Positions 31,968 through 40,172 of a stretch of DNA of 64,000 bases are shown here, in pieces. Position 1 is the first letter of the stretch; every line of letters starts with the position of its first letter. A program made the position numbers and the translations under genes. This DNA is from Streptomyces sp. GS7 (GTDB lineage: Bacteria; Actinomycetota; Actinomycetes; Streptomycetales; Streptomycetaceae), in the NCBI RefSeq assembly GCF_009834125.1, contig NZ_CP047146.1:8834501-8898500 (forward strand), read 5' to 3'. The notes beneath the pieces were generated by a model that ran no database searches, was not told the DNA's origin, and worked only from the letters and a program-made list of their open reading frames with translations.

Positions 31968-32696
31968 ATGCGACGGACGACGACTGTTGCCTCCGCCTCG
32001 GCGGCCGTGCTCTGCCTGGGCGTCCTCCTCACCGGCTGCGGTGACGCGGCCGGATCCGGCTATGCCGCGGTGGGCGCGCAAGGTCCCTCCGACAACTCCG
32101 CGCCGCACACGCCCGTACCGCCCCGCGGCGGCGTCGAACTGACCCCGCTGGACGGCACCGACGGCCCCGGCACCGGCGGCCCCAGCCGCTCCCCGGGCAG
32201 CCCGGGAACGACCGCCGGCACGCATCCGGCGTCCCTCGGTACCGCCGCCCCGTCCCCCTCCCCCACCGGCCCCGGCGACACCGCGGGCACCAACACCCCT
32301 GCCCCGCCCGGGAATTCGCCCAGGCCGCGGCCGAGCGGCACGGCCACACCCGCGCCGCCCTCGCCCACTCTTCCCACGGGCCCTGGCGCCCCCGCCGGTC
32401 TCCTCGTGGGCGAACCCGCCCTCGCCGCCACGGACGTCCGCTGGTGCCAGCAGGTCACCCTCGACTTCCTCAACACCGGTGACCGCCCGGTCACTTCCGG
32501 GACCGTCACCTTCGGCACCCACATCATCGGCGCCCTCGGCATCGACTGGGCCACGATCAGCTCCGACCACAGGCTGCCGCTGCCGCTCACCCCCGGCAGG
32601 CCGGCGACCGGAACCTGGCGGGTGTGCGTGGACGCCTGGCGGGTCCCGCTGGGCATGCACCTCGACACCGAGGACGTCACGTTCACCTGGCGGTGA
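31968..32696 (+). CDS. Secreted lipoprotein with Pro/Thr/Gly-rich linker
   Basis: The product is 242 aa from ATG at 31968; a GTG two codons earlier is possible. The signal peptide ends in a lipobox (VLCLGVLLTGC). Residues about 30-145 are Pro/Thr/Ser/Gly low-complexity, a wall-spanning linker. The C-terminal about 95 residues form a small beta domain with two Cys (VRWCQQVTLDFLNTGDRPVT; TGTWRVCVDAWRVPLG) that may form a disulfide. It is anchored to the outer face of the membrane. Function unknown. Confidence 0.8.
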   Translation: MRRTTTVASASAAVLCLGVLLTGCGDAAGSGYAAVGAQGPSDNSAPHTPVPPRGGVELTPLDGTDGPGTGGPSRSPGSPGTTAGTHPASLGTAAPSPSPTGPGDTAGTNTPAPPGNSPRPRPSGTATPAPPSPTLPTGPGAPAGLLVGEPALAATDVRWCQQVTLDFLNTGDRPVTSGTVTFGTHIIGALGIDWATISSDHRLPLPLTPGRPATGTWRVCVDAWRVPLGMHLDTEDVTFTWR

Positions 32697-32842
32697 GCCC
32701 GGCGCCCCGCGCGCGACGCTCCCCGAAGGCGCCCCGGAGGTTCCCACCCGAATGGCGATGAGTTCCGCACGGCGCGACGGTCGATACACAGAGCGGCCGG
32801 CCCGTCCGGTGCCGTCGCCACGCCACACGCCAGGAGGGCGCC

Positions 32843-33316
32843 ATGCCGAAGATCACTCCCACCCTGTGGTTCGACACCCAGGGCCTGGAAGCGGCCGAGT
32901 TCTACTGCTCGGTGTTCCCGAACTCGAAGATCAGGGCCGTCACGCACTACAACGAGGCCGGTCCGCGCCCGGCCGGCACCGTGCTGACCGTCGAGTTCAC
33001 GCTGGACGGCCAGGACTACACCGCGCTCAACGGGGGCCCGGAGTTCACCTTCAGCGAGGCGGTCTCCCTCTCGGTCACCTGTGCCGACCAGAAGGAGATC
33101 GACTACTACTGGACCCGGCTCGCCGAGGGCGGCGAGGAGGGACCCTGCGGCTGGCTGAAGGACAGGTACGGACTGTCCTGGCAGGTGGTACCCGAGGGAA
33201 TGGCCGAGGTCCTCAACGACCCGGACCAGTCCCGCGCGACCCGCGCCATGAAGGCGCTGATGGGCATGAAGAAGCTCGACATCGCGGCCCTGAAGGCGGC
33301 GGCGGACCAGGGTTGA
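32843..33316 (+). CDS. PhnB-like VOC-superfamily protein
   Basis: The product is 157 aa from ATG at 32843 after AGGAGG. PhnB/3-demethylubiquinone-methyltransferase-like signatures are TPTLWFDTQGLEAAEFYCSV, FPNSKI, LNGGPEFTFSEAVSLSVTCA, DQKEIDYYWTRLAEGGEEGP and CGWLKDRYGLSWQVVP. Despite the old family name, no methyltransferase motifs are present. The function of this widespread VOC group is unknown. It is monocistronic. Confidence 0.88.
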   Translation: MPKITPTLWFDTQGLEAAEFYCSVFPNSKIRAVTHYNEAGPRPAGTVLTVEFTLDGQDYTALNGGPEFTFSEAVSLSVTCADQKEIDYYWTRLAEGGEEGPCGWLKDRYGLSWQVVPEGMAEVLNDPDQSRATRAMKALMGMKKLDIAALKAAADQG

Positions 33317-33411
33317 CGCCCCAACACCGGCTGCCCCGGCGGGACATGCCCCGGCCGGGGTGCCGCGCCGCGTCAGCGGCGGTCCGGCGCGCCGTCCGGT
33401 CCGCCGGGCGG

Positions 33412-33630
33412 TCAGCCCAGCGCGAGCCAGGCCGCCCCCGCCACCACGAGGATCGCGACGATCACGCCGGCGATGAGGCCCACGCGGGGGCCGCTCGGCT
33501 GCTGCGGGGCCGCGGGGCGCGGGCCGCCCGCCTGCGGGGTGCCGCCCTCGTCGACGAAGGCTCGGAACATCTGCGTGCTGCCCGCCGGGTCGTAGTTGCC
33601 CTCGGCCTGGTTCTGCGGGTTGGTCGCCAT
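33412..33630 (-). CDS. Small single-pass membrane protein
   Basis: The product is 72 aa from ATG at 33630. The N-terminal half is polar and disordered (MATNPQNQAEGNYDPAGSTQ, MFRAFVDEGGTPQAGG), then PRPAAPQQPSGPRVG, and a C-terminal membrane helix (LIAGVIVAILVVAGAAWLAL). Conserved-looking Streptomyces tail-anchored miniprotein; function unknown. It converges with the VOC gene. Confidence 0.7.
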   Translation of the reverse strand: MATNPQNQAEGNYDPAGSTQMFRAFVDEGGTPQAGGPRPAAPQQPSGPRVGLIAGVIVAILVVAGAAWLALG

Positions 33631-33951
33631 GGGGAAGGACCCTAGCGAACCGGGCGCGCCGGGGCACCCCTGGGGCGCATGTCCTCCGCGCGCGTGCGGG
33701 GCCGCGGGCCGTGACGAAAGCGTCCGGCGCGTACGCAGCGCACACGGGGCGGCACGTGATGCGTACATGGCAGTCCGTCGACGTCCCCACCGGGGCCGCC
33801 GCGAAGGGGCACGGCGCGGCAAAGGGTGCGTACCCGGCACCGTCGCGCCGCCTAGCTCATCGACCAGCGCCTTTACGCGCTAAATCGTCTTTCTTGGCCG
33901 GATCACGGCGCGGAATTTGCCATTCCCTTTCCTCAGACTCCGTCGAATCGT

Positions 33952-33993
33952 TTGCCTTCAGCAACCAACAGTGTTTATGGTTGCCCCAAGCAA
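33952..33993. promoter_or_regulatory. Two TTGC-N5-GCAA operators for the MarR repressor
   Basis: TTGCCTTCAGCAA (33952-33964) and TTGCCCCAAGCAA (33981-33993) share the pattern TTGC-N5-GCAA with centres 29 bases apart. They end 38 bases before the MarR ATG, over the likely promoter. This is the typical arrangement for MarR autorepression. Confidence 0.7.
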
Positions 33994-34031
33994 CAAAAGG
34001 TGTGCGAAGGTGACGAGGCGCGGAGGAGCCG

Positions 34032-34514
34032 ATGGCCGCTCACAGTCAGTACGAAGAGCTGGCCCGGCAACTGAGCGCCATCGGGGCCGTCAAGCGGGAG
34101 ATGGGGCGGATGCTGCCCCAGGAATGCCCGCCCGCGTCGGCCGGTGTGCTCACGCTTCTCGACCGCCACGGCGAGATGCGGATGAGCCAGCTGGCCGAGC
34201 TGCTCGCGATCGACATGTCGGTGACCAGCCGGCACGTCGCCCACGTCGCCGAGCGCGGCTGGATCGAGCGGAAGCCCGATCCGGCGGACAAGCGGTCGCG
34301 GCTGCTGCGACTGACCCCGAGCGGCAGGCAGCTCCTGGACGAGCTGGCCCGGCGCTACACCCAGACCCTCGCCCGGTACCTGGACGACTGGACCGACGAC
34401 GACGTCGGGCACCTCGTCGAGCTGCTCGCCAGGCTCCGTTCGAGCTTCGGCGACTGCCGCATCCGGGCGCACCACGACTCCCCCGCCGCGACCCGTACAC
34501 CCGCAGCAGGATGA
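34032..34514 (+). CDS. MarR-family repressor of the downstream exporter
   Basis: The product is 160 aa from ATG at 34032 behind GGAGG. The winged helix is typical: ASAGVLTLLDRHGEMRMSQL, AELLAIDMSVTSRHVAHVAE, then RGWIERKPDPADKRSRLLRL with the DxRxR wing. The dimerisation helices flank it. The exporter starts 19 bases downstream, so the two form one operon controlled by the operators at 33952-33993. The ligand is probably a substrate of the pump. Confidence 0.9.
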   Translation: MAAHSQYEELARQLSAIGAVKREMGRMLPQECPPASAGVLTLLDRHGEMRMSQLAELLAIDMSVTSRHVAHVAERGWIERKPDPADKRSRLLRLTPSGRQLLDELARRYTQTLARYLDDWTDDDVGHLVELLARLRSSFGDCRIRAHHDSPAATRTPAAG

Positions 34515-34533
34515 CAAGGAAGTAAGGAACCAC

Positions 34534-37125
34534 ATGGCCACGACCTCACCAGCCGGTGTGCGGGGCGGGCGCGCCAAGCATGGGGGCGGTCACAGCGCCC
34601 CCGGCGGTGCGCCCATGACGCACCGTCAGATCATGGAGGCGCTCTCCGGGCTGCTGCTCGGCATGTTCGTCGCCATCCTGTCGTCGACGATCGTCTCCAA
34701 CGCGCTGCCGCACATCATCCACGACCTGCACGGCGGGCAGAGCGCGTACACCTGGGTCGTCACCGCCGCGCTGCTGGCGATGACCGCGACCACCCCGCTG
34801 TGGGGCAAGCTCTCCGACCTGTTCAGCAAGAAGGCGCTCGTCCAGATCGCCCTGGTCATCTACGTCGGCGGCTCGGTCGTCGCCGGTCTGTCGCAGAACA
34901 CCGGCATGCTGATCGCCTGCCGCGTGGTGCAGGGCATAGGCGTGGGCGGTCTGTCCGCCCTCGCCCAGATCGTGATGGCCGCGATGATCTCCCCGCGGGA
35001 GCGCGGGCGTTACAGCGGCTACCTGGGCGCGACCTTCGCGGTCGCGACCGTCGGCGGCCCGCTGCTCGGCGGTGTCATCACCGACACCAGCTGGCTCGGC
35101 TGGCGCTGGTGCTTCTACGTCGGTGTGCCGTTCGCGGTGCTCGCGCTGATCGTGCTCCAGAAGACGCTGAAGCTGCCGGTCGTCAAGCGCGAGGGCGTGA
35201 AGGTCGACTGGGCCGGCTCGTTCTTCGTGGCCGCCGCGGTGACGCTGCTGCTGGTGTGGGTGACCCTGGCCGGCAAGAACTACGACTGGATCTCCTGGCA
35301 GACCTTCGCCATGGTCGGCGGGGCGGTCGTGCTCGCGCTGGTCTTCGTGGTCGTCGAGTCGAAGGCCGCGGAACCGCTGATCCCGCTGCGGCTGTTCCGC
35401 AACAAGACGATCACGCTCGCCGCGCTCGCCTCGATGTTCGTCGGCGTCTCCATGTACAGCGGCACGGTCTTCTTCTCGCAGTACTTCCAGCTGGCGCACG
35501 GCAAGACCCCGACGATGTCCGGCGTCATGACCATCCCGATGGTCATGGGCCTGTTCCTCTCCTCGATGATCTCCGGCCAGATCATCACCCGCACCGGACG
35601 CTGGAAGGTCTTCCTCGTCAGCGGCGGTGTGCTGCTCACCGCGGGCCTCGCCCTGCTGGGCACGCTGCGCGCCGACACCCCGTACTGGCACTCGGCGGTC
35701 TACATGGCCCTGATGGGCCTCGGCGTCGGCATGATGATGCAGAACCTGGTCCTGGCGACCCAGAACCAGGTCGCGCCGCAGGACATCGGCTCGGCCAGCT
35801 CGCTGGTCACCTTCTTCCGTACCCTCGGGGGTGCGGTGGGCGTTTCGGCGCTCGGCGCGGCGCTCGCCAACCGGGTCACGCACTACGTCACCGACGGCCT
35901 GACCGCTCTCGGCCCCAGGGCCGCGGCGGCGGCGAGCCACGGCAGCACCGGGAGCGAAGGAATTCCGGACCTGTCGTCGCTGCCCGCCCCGATCCGGTCG
36001 ATCATGGAGGACGCATACGGTCACGGCGTCGGCGATGTCTTCCTCTACGCGGCCCCGTGCGCCCTTCTCGCCCTGCTTCTCACCCTGTTCATCAAGGAGG
36101 TCGCCTTGCGCAGCAAGTCCGGTTCGGAGCGCGTCCTCGCCGGAGACGGCGACAGCGACGAGTCCCCGGCCCCCGCCGCCGCCCCGGCGTCGGCCGCGGT
36201 CCCCGCCGAGGAGCGGGAGCCCGCCCTCGTCGGTGCCGTCCCGTCCCCGTCCGAGGACGACGGACTGCACACGCCCTCGTGGGCGCAGCCGGCCCCGGCG
36301 GCACAGCCCCTGGCGGCGTACGCGTCCGCCGGCGGCGGTGGCGGTGACGCCGCACCGTCCGGCCCCGCGGTCCACGGCTACGTCCGCAACGCCGAGGGCA
36401 ACCCGGTGCCCCGCTCGGCGGTCACGCTGATCTCGCTCGGCGGGCGGCAGTTGGGCCGCGCGGTCGCCCAGGCCAACGGCTCGTATGTGCTGAGCGCCCC
36501 CGGCGCCGGCTCGTACGTGCTGATAGCCGCGGCCGACGGCCACCAGCCGCAGGCGTCCACCGTCGTCGTCGGCGAGACGCCCCACGGCTTCGACATCCAG
36601 CTCAGCGGCACCGGCGGCCTCGGCGGCCAGGTCCGCAGCGCGGTCACCGGCGAGCCGGTGGGCGGTGCGATGGTCGTCGTCACCGACGTCCGCGGCGAGG
36701 TGCTGGCGACCGGAACCGCCAACGCCGAGGGCCACTTCTCCTTCGCCGAACTCGCGCCGGGCAGCTTCACCGTCGCGGTGAACGCGGCCGGCTTCCGGCC
36801 CACCGCACAGCCCGTCGAGGTCGGCGGCCAGGGCACCACCCGCATCGAGATCGCGCTGCTGTCCGGCGCCCGGGTCCAGGGCGTCGTACGGGCCGGGGCG
36901 AACCGCGTCCCGCTGGCCGACGCGCGGGTCACGCTGGTGGACGCCGCGGGCAACGTCGTGGCCACCTCCACCACCGGGTCGGACGGCGCGTACGCCTTCG
37001 CCGACCTGGACGCCGGCGACTACACGGTCATCGCGAGCGGCTACCCGCCGGTCGCCACCGGCCTCGCCGTCGACGCGCACGGGGTGGACGGCTACGACGT
37101 CCAGCTCGCGCACCCCGGGGACTGA
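34534..37125 (+). CDS. DHA2-type MFS exporter fused to three carboxypeptidase-regulatory-like domains
   Basis: The product is 863 aa. Residues about 30-530 are a 14-helix MFS drug:H+ antiporter (motif A region TPLWGKLSDLFSKKALVQIA; motif C-like GATFAVATVGGPLLGG). A Pro/Ala linker follows. From about 610 come three beta-sandwich repeats of the CarboxypepD_reg type, each with a G-x-V-R...G...D/A-x-G-x-Y/F-x-F signature (GYVRNAEGNPVPRSAVTLIS; GQVRSAVTGEPVGGAMVVVT; GVVRAGANRVPLADARVTLV). The last two end in FSFAELAPGSF and YAFADLDAGDY. The family's usual length is about 500, so the tail is an add-on. A MarR regulator precedes it. Confidence 0.9.
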   Translation: MATTSPAGVRGGRAKHGGGHSAPGGAPMTHRQIMEALSGLLLGMFVAILSSTIVSNALPHIIHDLHGGQSAYTWVVTAALLAMTATTPLWGKLSDLFSKKALVQIALVIYVGGSVVAGLSQNTGMLIACRVVQGIGVGGLSALAQIVMAAMISPRERGRYSGYLGATFAVATVGGPLLGGVITDTSWLGWRWCFYVGVPFAVLALIVLQKTLKLPVVKREGVKVDWAGSFFVAAAVTLLLVWVTLAGKNYDWISWQTFAMVGGAVVLALVFVVVESKAAEPLIPLRLFRNKTITLAALASMFVGVSMYSGTVFFSQYFQLAHGKTPTMSGVMTIPMVMGLFLSSMISGQIITRTGRWKVFLVSGGVLLTAGLALLGTLRADTPYWHSAVYMALMGLGVGMMMQNLVLATQNQVAPQDIGSASSLVTFFRTLGGAVGVSALGAALANRVTHYVTDGLTALGPRAAAAASHGSTGSEGIPDLSSLPAPIRSIMEDAYGHGVGDVFLYAAPCALLALLLTLFIKEVALRSKSGSERVLAGDGDSDESPAPAAAPASAAVPAEEREPALVGAVPSPSEDDGLHTPSWAQPAPAAQPLAAYASAGGGGGDAAPSGPAVHGYVRNAEGNPVPRSAVTLISLGGRQLGRAVAQANGSYVLSAPGAGSYVLIAAADGHQPQASTVVVGETPHGFDIQLSGTGGLGGQVRSAVTGEPVGGAMVVVTDVRGEVLATGTANAEGHFSFAELAPGSFTVAVNAAGFRPTAQPVEVGGQGTTRIEIALLSGARVQGVVRAGANRVPLADARVTLVDAAGNVVATSTTGSDGAYAFADLDAGDYTVIASGYPPVATGLAVDAHGVDGYDVQLAHPGD

Positions 37126-37416
37126 CCGGAGCCGGGCCCGTCCGGCACAGCGGCGGGCCCGGGACACCAAGACCCCGGACCGGGGCGCGCGTTGAGCGGA
37201 GGCGCACCCCGGCCCGGACCCCAGGGCTCCGGCCGGCGGCGCTGCGCACAGGCAGGGGACGGCCTGCACGCCGCCGGCCGGAGCCCGACGAGGACGGGGC
37301 CGGCCAGGGCCCGGAACCACACGTACCAGGGCCCTGCGGAGCCCGGCACTCCCCCACGCTCCCGGCTTCGCCCGGCGGGCAGGGGAACCCCCAACAGGCA
37401 ACAAACGGGAGAGGCA

Positions 37417-38259
37417 ATGACTTCGACGGGCGCGGGAGCTGCGGGAGTACGGGCGCAGGTCCGCACACGGGACGGCTGGGCGGTACAGCACGCCGTACTG
37501 ACCGTCACCGACATGACAGGCGCGCAGGTGCTGCGTGCGACCGCCGACGAGGAGGGCCGGATCCGCAGCGGGGAACCGCTGGCCGCCGGCCCGTACACGG
37601 TCATCGTGACGGCCGTCGGCTACGCACCGGTCGCCTCCAGCGCGATCGTGACGGCGAGCGGCCGGATGGACGTCGGCACCGTCGTCCTGGCCCGCCAGGG
37701 CGGGGCCGAACTGCCGCCGCCCGGCCCCTGGACCATCGACCCCATGCACTCCACGGTGGGCGCGGTCGCCCAGCACCTGGGCATCTCCAGCGTGCACGGC
37801 CGCTTCACCGAGTTCAGCGGCCGGATAGACATCGCCCAGGACATCGAGAAGTCCCGCGTCGAGGCCGTGATCAAGGCCGCGTCCATCGACACCGGCAACG
37901 GCATGCGCGACGGCCACCTGCGCAACGAGGACTTCCTCAACGTCGACGTCTACCCCGAGATCACCTACCGCAGCACCGGCCTGGAGCCCGCCGGCCCGGA
38001 CCGCTGGACCGTCCACGGCGACCTCGCCCTGCACGGCGTCGTCCGCCCCGTGGACCTCGGCCTCAGCTACCTCGGCACCGGCCCCGACCCGTGGGGCGGC
38101 GTCCGTGCCGCGTTCCGCGCCACCGCCGAACTGCGCCGCGAGGACTTCAAGATGAACTACAACCAGGTCGTCGCCGCCGGTATCGCCGCCATCGGCACCA
38201 CCCTCAAGGTCGAACTCGACGTCCAGGCGGTCCAGGGCGAGACCCTGCCCATGGGCTGA
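37417..38259 (+). CDS. YceI-family lipid-binding protein with N-terminal CarboxypepD_reg-like domain
   Basis: The product is 280 aa from ATG at 37417 behind GGGAGAGG. Residues about 10-95 form a single regulatory-like beta sandwich similar to those of the upstream exporter (RTRDGWAVQHAVLTVTDMTG; PLAAGPYTVIVTAVGYAPVA). Residues about 105-275 are YceI (WTIDPMHSTVGAVAQHLGIS; RDGHLRNEDFLNVDVYPEIT; DFKMNYNQVVAAGIAAIGTT). YceI proteins form lipocalin-like barrels that bind isoprenoids or other amphiphiles. No signal peptide is visible, so this form is cytoplasmic. Probably the same regulon as the exporter. Confidence 0.9.
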   Translation: MTSTGAGAAGVRAQVRTRDGWAVQHAVLTVTDMTGAQVLRATADEEGRIRSGEPLAAGPYTVIVTAVGYAPVASSAIVTASGRMDVGTVVLARQGGAELPPPGPWTIDPMHSTVGAVAQHLGISSVHGRFTEFSGRIDIAQDIEKSRVEAVIKAASIDTGNGMRDGHLRNEDFLNVDVYPEITYRSTGLEPAGPDRWTVHGDLALHGVVRPVDLGLSYLGTGPDPWGGVRAAFRATAELRREDFKMNYNQVVAAGIAAIGTTLKVELDVQAVQGETLPMG

Positions 38260-38282
38260 GGACCGCCCCGCGCGCTCATGAC

Positions 38283-38338
38283 GCGGCCCCGTCGTTCCGC
38301 TGCCCACGCAACCGGCAGCGGCGGAACGGCGGGGCCGC
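38283..38338. terminator. Bidirectional terminator between convergent genes
   Basis: GCGGCCCCGTCGTTCCGCTG from 38283 pairs almost perfectly with the sequence ending GGGGCCGC at 38338. It lies between the convergent YceI and HTH genes. Confidence 0.75.
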
Positions 38339-38385
38339 GCCCGTCTGCCGGGAGCCGGGCCCGGCCATGGCCCCTCGGACAGACC

Positions 38386-38937
38386 CTACGGCCGCTCCTC
38401 GTCGGGGGTCGTCGGCCCGGCCGGGAAGAGGATCGGGCTGAGGAGGTACGGCGCCCGGCCCGGCTCCGGGCGGTTGGCGAGCCGGGGCGCCAGCACATTG
38501 AGCAACTCGCAGCTCAGCTCCGTGAGTTCGTCCGGAGTGAGCCAGAACGTGCCCTGGCGGTACGAGACGCCGTCGGCGGTCGGCTCGGCACCGTCGCGGT
38601 CGAGGTAGGCGTTGAACTCCGCGATCAGCACCGCCATGGCGGAGGCGAAGCCCCGGCGGTGGTCGTCCGGCGACATCGCGGCCGCCGCGCCGGCGTCGAC
38701 GACCGGCCGGTCCTGGCGCAGCCGGTAGTGCCGCTCGACGGCGCCGCGCACCCGCTGCTCCTCGGCCACTTCCAGGAAGCCCGCCTCGGTCAGCAGGGCG
38801 ACATGCCGGTACATGGTCACCTTCGACACCTCGGGCATCCGCGCGCACAGCTCGGAGGTGGTCAGCACCCGGCCACCGGAGAGCGCGTGCACCACGCGCA
38901 GGCGTACCGGGTGGAGAAGCAGCTCGATGGTGTCCAT
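38386..38937 (-). CDS. ArsR-like winged-helix regulator (HTH_20 type)
   Basis: The product is 183 aa. The N-terminal winged helix reads LLHPVRLRVVHALSGGRVLT, TSELCARMPEVSKVTMYRHV, ALLTEAGFLEVAEEQRVRGA. The longer C-terminal domain contains YRQGTFWLTPDELTELSCEL, a region seen in Streptomyces regulators of this type. It is divergent from the hydrolase at 39002 with 64 bases between, so it probably controls that gene. The intergenic region includes AT-rich text (CCGTTATCTAAATTGAAAAC). Confidence 0.82.
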   Translation of the reverse strand: MDTIELLLHPVRLRVVHALSGGRVLTTSELCARMPEVSKVTMYRHVALLTEAGFLEVAEEQRVRGAVERHYRLRQDRPVVDAGAAAAMSPDDHRRGFASAMAVLIAEFNAYLDRDGAEPTADGVSYRQGTFWLTPDELTELSCELLNVLAPRLANRPEPGRAPYLLSPILFPAGPTTPDEERP

Positions 38938-39001
38938 AGAGCTACTGTTTCACATGCGATACCGTTATCTAAATTGAAAACGTTGGCTGCGGGAGGGGAA
39001 C

Positions 39002-39880
39002 ATGCGCCAGGAAACGGGGCGGGCGGTGCCGGTGAACGGGCGGTCCGTCCATGTCGAGGAGTCCGGCACCGGGCCGGACTGGGTGGTCTTCGAAGCGGGT
39101 CAGGGCCTGGGCCGCACCTGCTGGGACGCGGTGCTGCCGCTGCTGGCGGACCGGGCCCGGCTGGTGGCCTACGACCGGGCCGGCTTCGGCCGCAGCGGCC
39201 GGACCACGGCGGAGCTGGGCATCGACGACATGGCCGCGGACCTGGCCGCGATGACCGAGGTGGTCATCCCCGGCCGGTTCGTGCTCGTCGCGCACAGCAT
39301 GGGCGGGCTGGTCGCGCGCCGCGCGGCGCAGCGCCTGGGACCGCGGCTGCGCGGGCTGCTGCTGCTCGATCCGACACCGGAGAGCGCGCCCGTCTACGAC
39401 ACGTTCGAGCGCACCGCCGTGAAGGTCGACCGCGCGCTGAGCGTGACGCAGGGGCTGGTGCGGTTCCGCCCGCTGGCCCGCGTGGTCAGCGCGAATATCC
39501 GCCGTGCCTTCCCGGCAGACACCTACGCGGCCATGCTCACCGAGGACTTCGTCCCGGCGGGCATCGCCCAGACGCGGCGGGAGTTCCGGGCCGTGGCCGC
39601 GGACCTCCCCCGGCTCCGCGCCGAACCGCCCGCCCTCCCGGCGTGCCCGACGGTCCTGCTCTCGGCGTCCCGCCCCGCGAGGGGCCGGGCGCCGCAGCAC
39701 GCCGTCCTCACCGAGCACCAGCGGCGGTGGGCGAAGACGCTGCCCGACGGGCGGTTCGAGGAGGTCGAGTCGGGTCACCTCGTCCAGGCCGAGGCGCCGG
39801 AGGCCGTCGCGGCCGGGGTCCGGCAGCTCCTCGACCGGACCGCGGACCGGCCGGCGGACCGGCCCGCCCCACCGGCCTGA
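39002..39880 (+). CDS. Alpha/beta-hydrolase
   Basis: The product is 292 aa. The fold is marked by VNGRSVHVEESGTGPDWVVF, an oxyanion region (VVFEAGQGLG), the nucleophile elbow AHSMGG (about 98-103), an acid in the strand near LLSASRPARG or adjacent loop, and the catalytic His in VESGHLVQAEAPEAV. It probably acts on an ester, lactone or haloalkane substrate. The substrate is not predictable. The divergent HTH regulator at 38386 is a likely controller. Confidence 0.85.
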   Translation: MRQETGRAVPVNGRSVHVEESGTGPDWVVFEAGQGLGRTCWDAVLPLLADRARLVAYDRAGFGRSGRTTAELGIDDMAADLAAMTEVVIPGRFVLVAHSMGGLVARRAAQRLGPRLRGLLLLDPTPESAPVYDTFERTAVKVDRALSVTQGLVRFRPLARVVSANIRRAFPADTYAAMLTEDFVPAGIAQTRREFRAVAADLPRLRAEPPALPACPTVLLSASRPARGRAPQHAVLTEHQRRWAKTLPDGRFEEVESGHLVQAEAPEAVAAGVRQLLDRTADRPADRPAPPA

Positions 39881-39893
39881 CGGCTCCCCCCGC

Positions 39894-39931
39894 GCGACGG
39901 AGGAGAGGCCGACCGGCCTCTCCTCCGTCGC
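39894..39931 (+). terminator. Intrinsic terminator after hydrolase gene
   Basis: GCGACGGAGGAGAGGCCG (39894-39911) pairs perfectly with 39914-39931 around AC: an 18-bp stem beginning 13 bases after the stop codon. Confidence 0.85.
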
Positions 39932-39937
39932 GGGGAC

Positions 39938-40118
39938 CGGCGTCGTGGGCGGGTTCACCCAGGACCGCGACGGCACCGACCGCCCGGCGACGCACCGGAT
40001 CACCGTCACCGGCATCGCCGTGTGCGGCAGCGTCCATGTCGTCCACGAGCTCCCGCCGGCCGTGGAGCGCCGTGTGCGCAGGCGCGCGCGGAGGGGCACC
40101 GGCAGCGGAGGCCGGTGA
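39938..40118 (+). pseudogene. C-terminal remnant of a DUF1707-like/cell-wall-response protein
   Basis: The plus frame reads VVGGFTQDRDGTDRPATHRI, then TVTGIAVCGSVHVVHE and a basic tail ending at 40118. This looks like the last beta domain of Streptomyces DUF1707/LiaF-type proteins (HxITVxGLAxFGxVxVxxx). No start codon with a ribosome-binding site exists, the DUF1707 part is missing, and the terminator lies just upstream. A deletion remnant is the simplest reading. Confidence 0.45.
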
Positions 40119-40172
40119 TCCGCGGTGCCGGTGCCGCCTGCCTGCCGGCGGCCCCGGACAACCGCCCGGGTG

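Noticed and set aside
34546..38307. 1,253-codon open frame antisense to the MFS exporter and YceI genes
   Set aside because: It mirrors the real genes' third-position GC bias, has low-complexity Gly/Asp/Arg/His content and matches no family. The plus-strand genes have clear domains and start signals.
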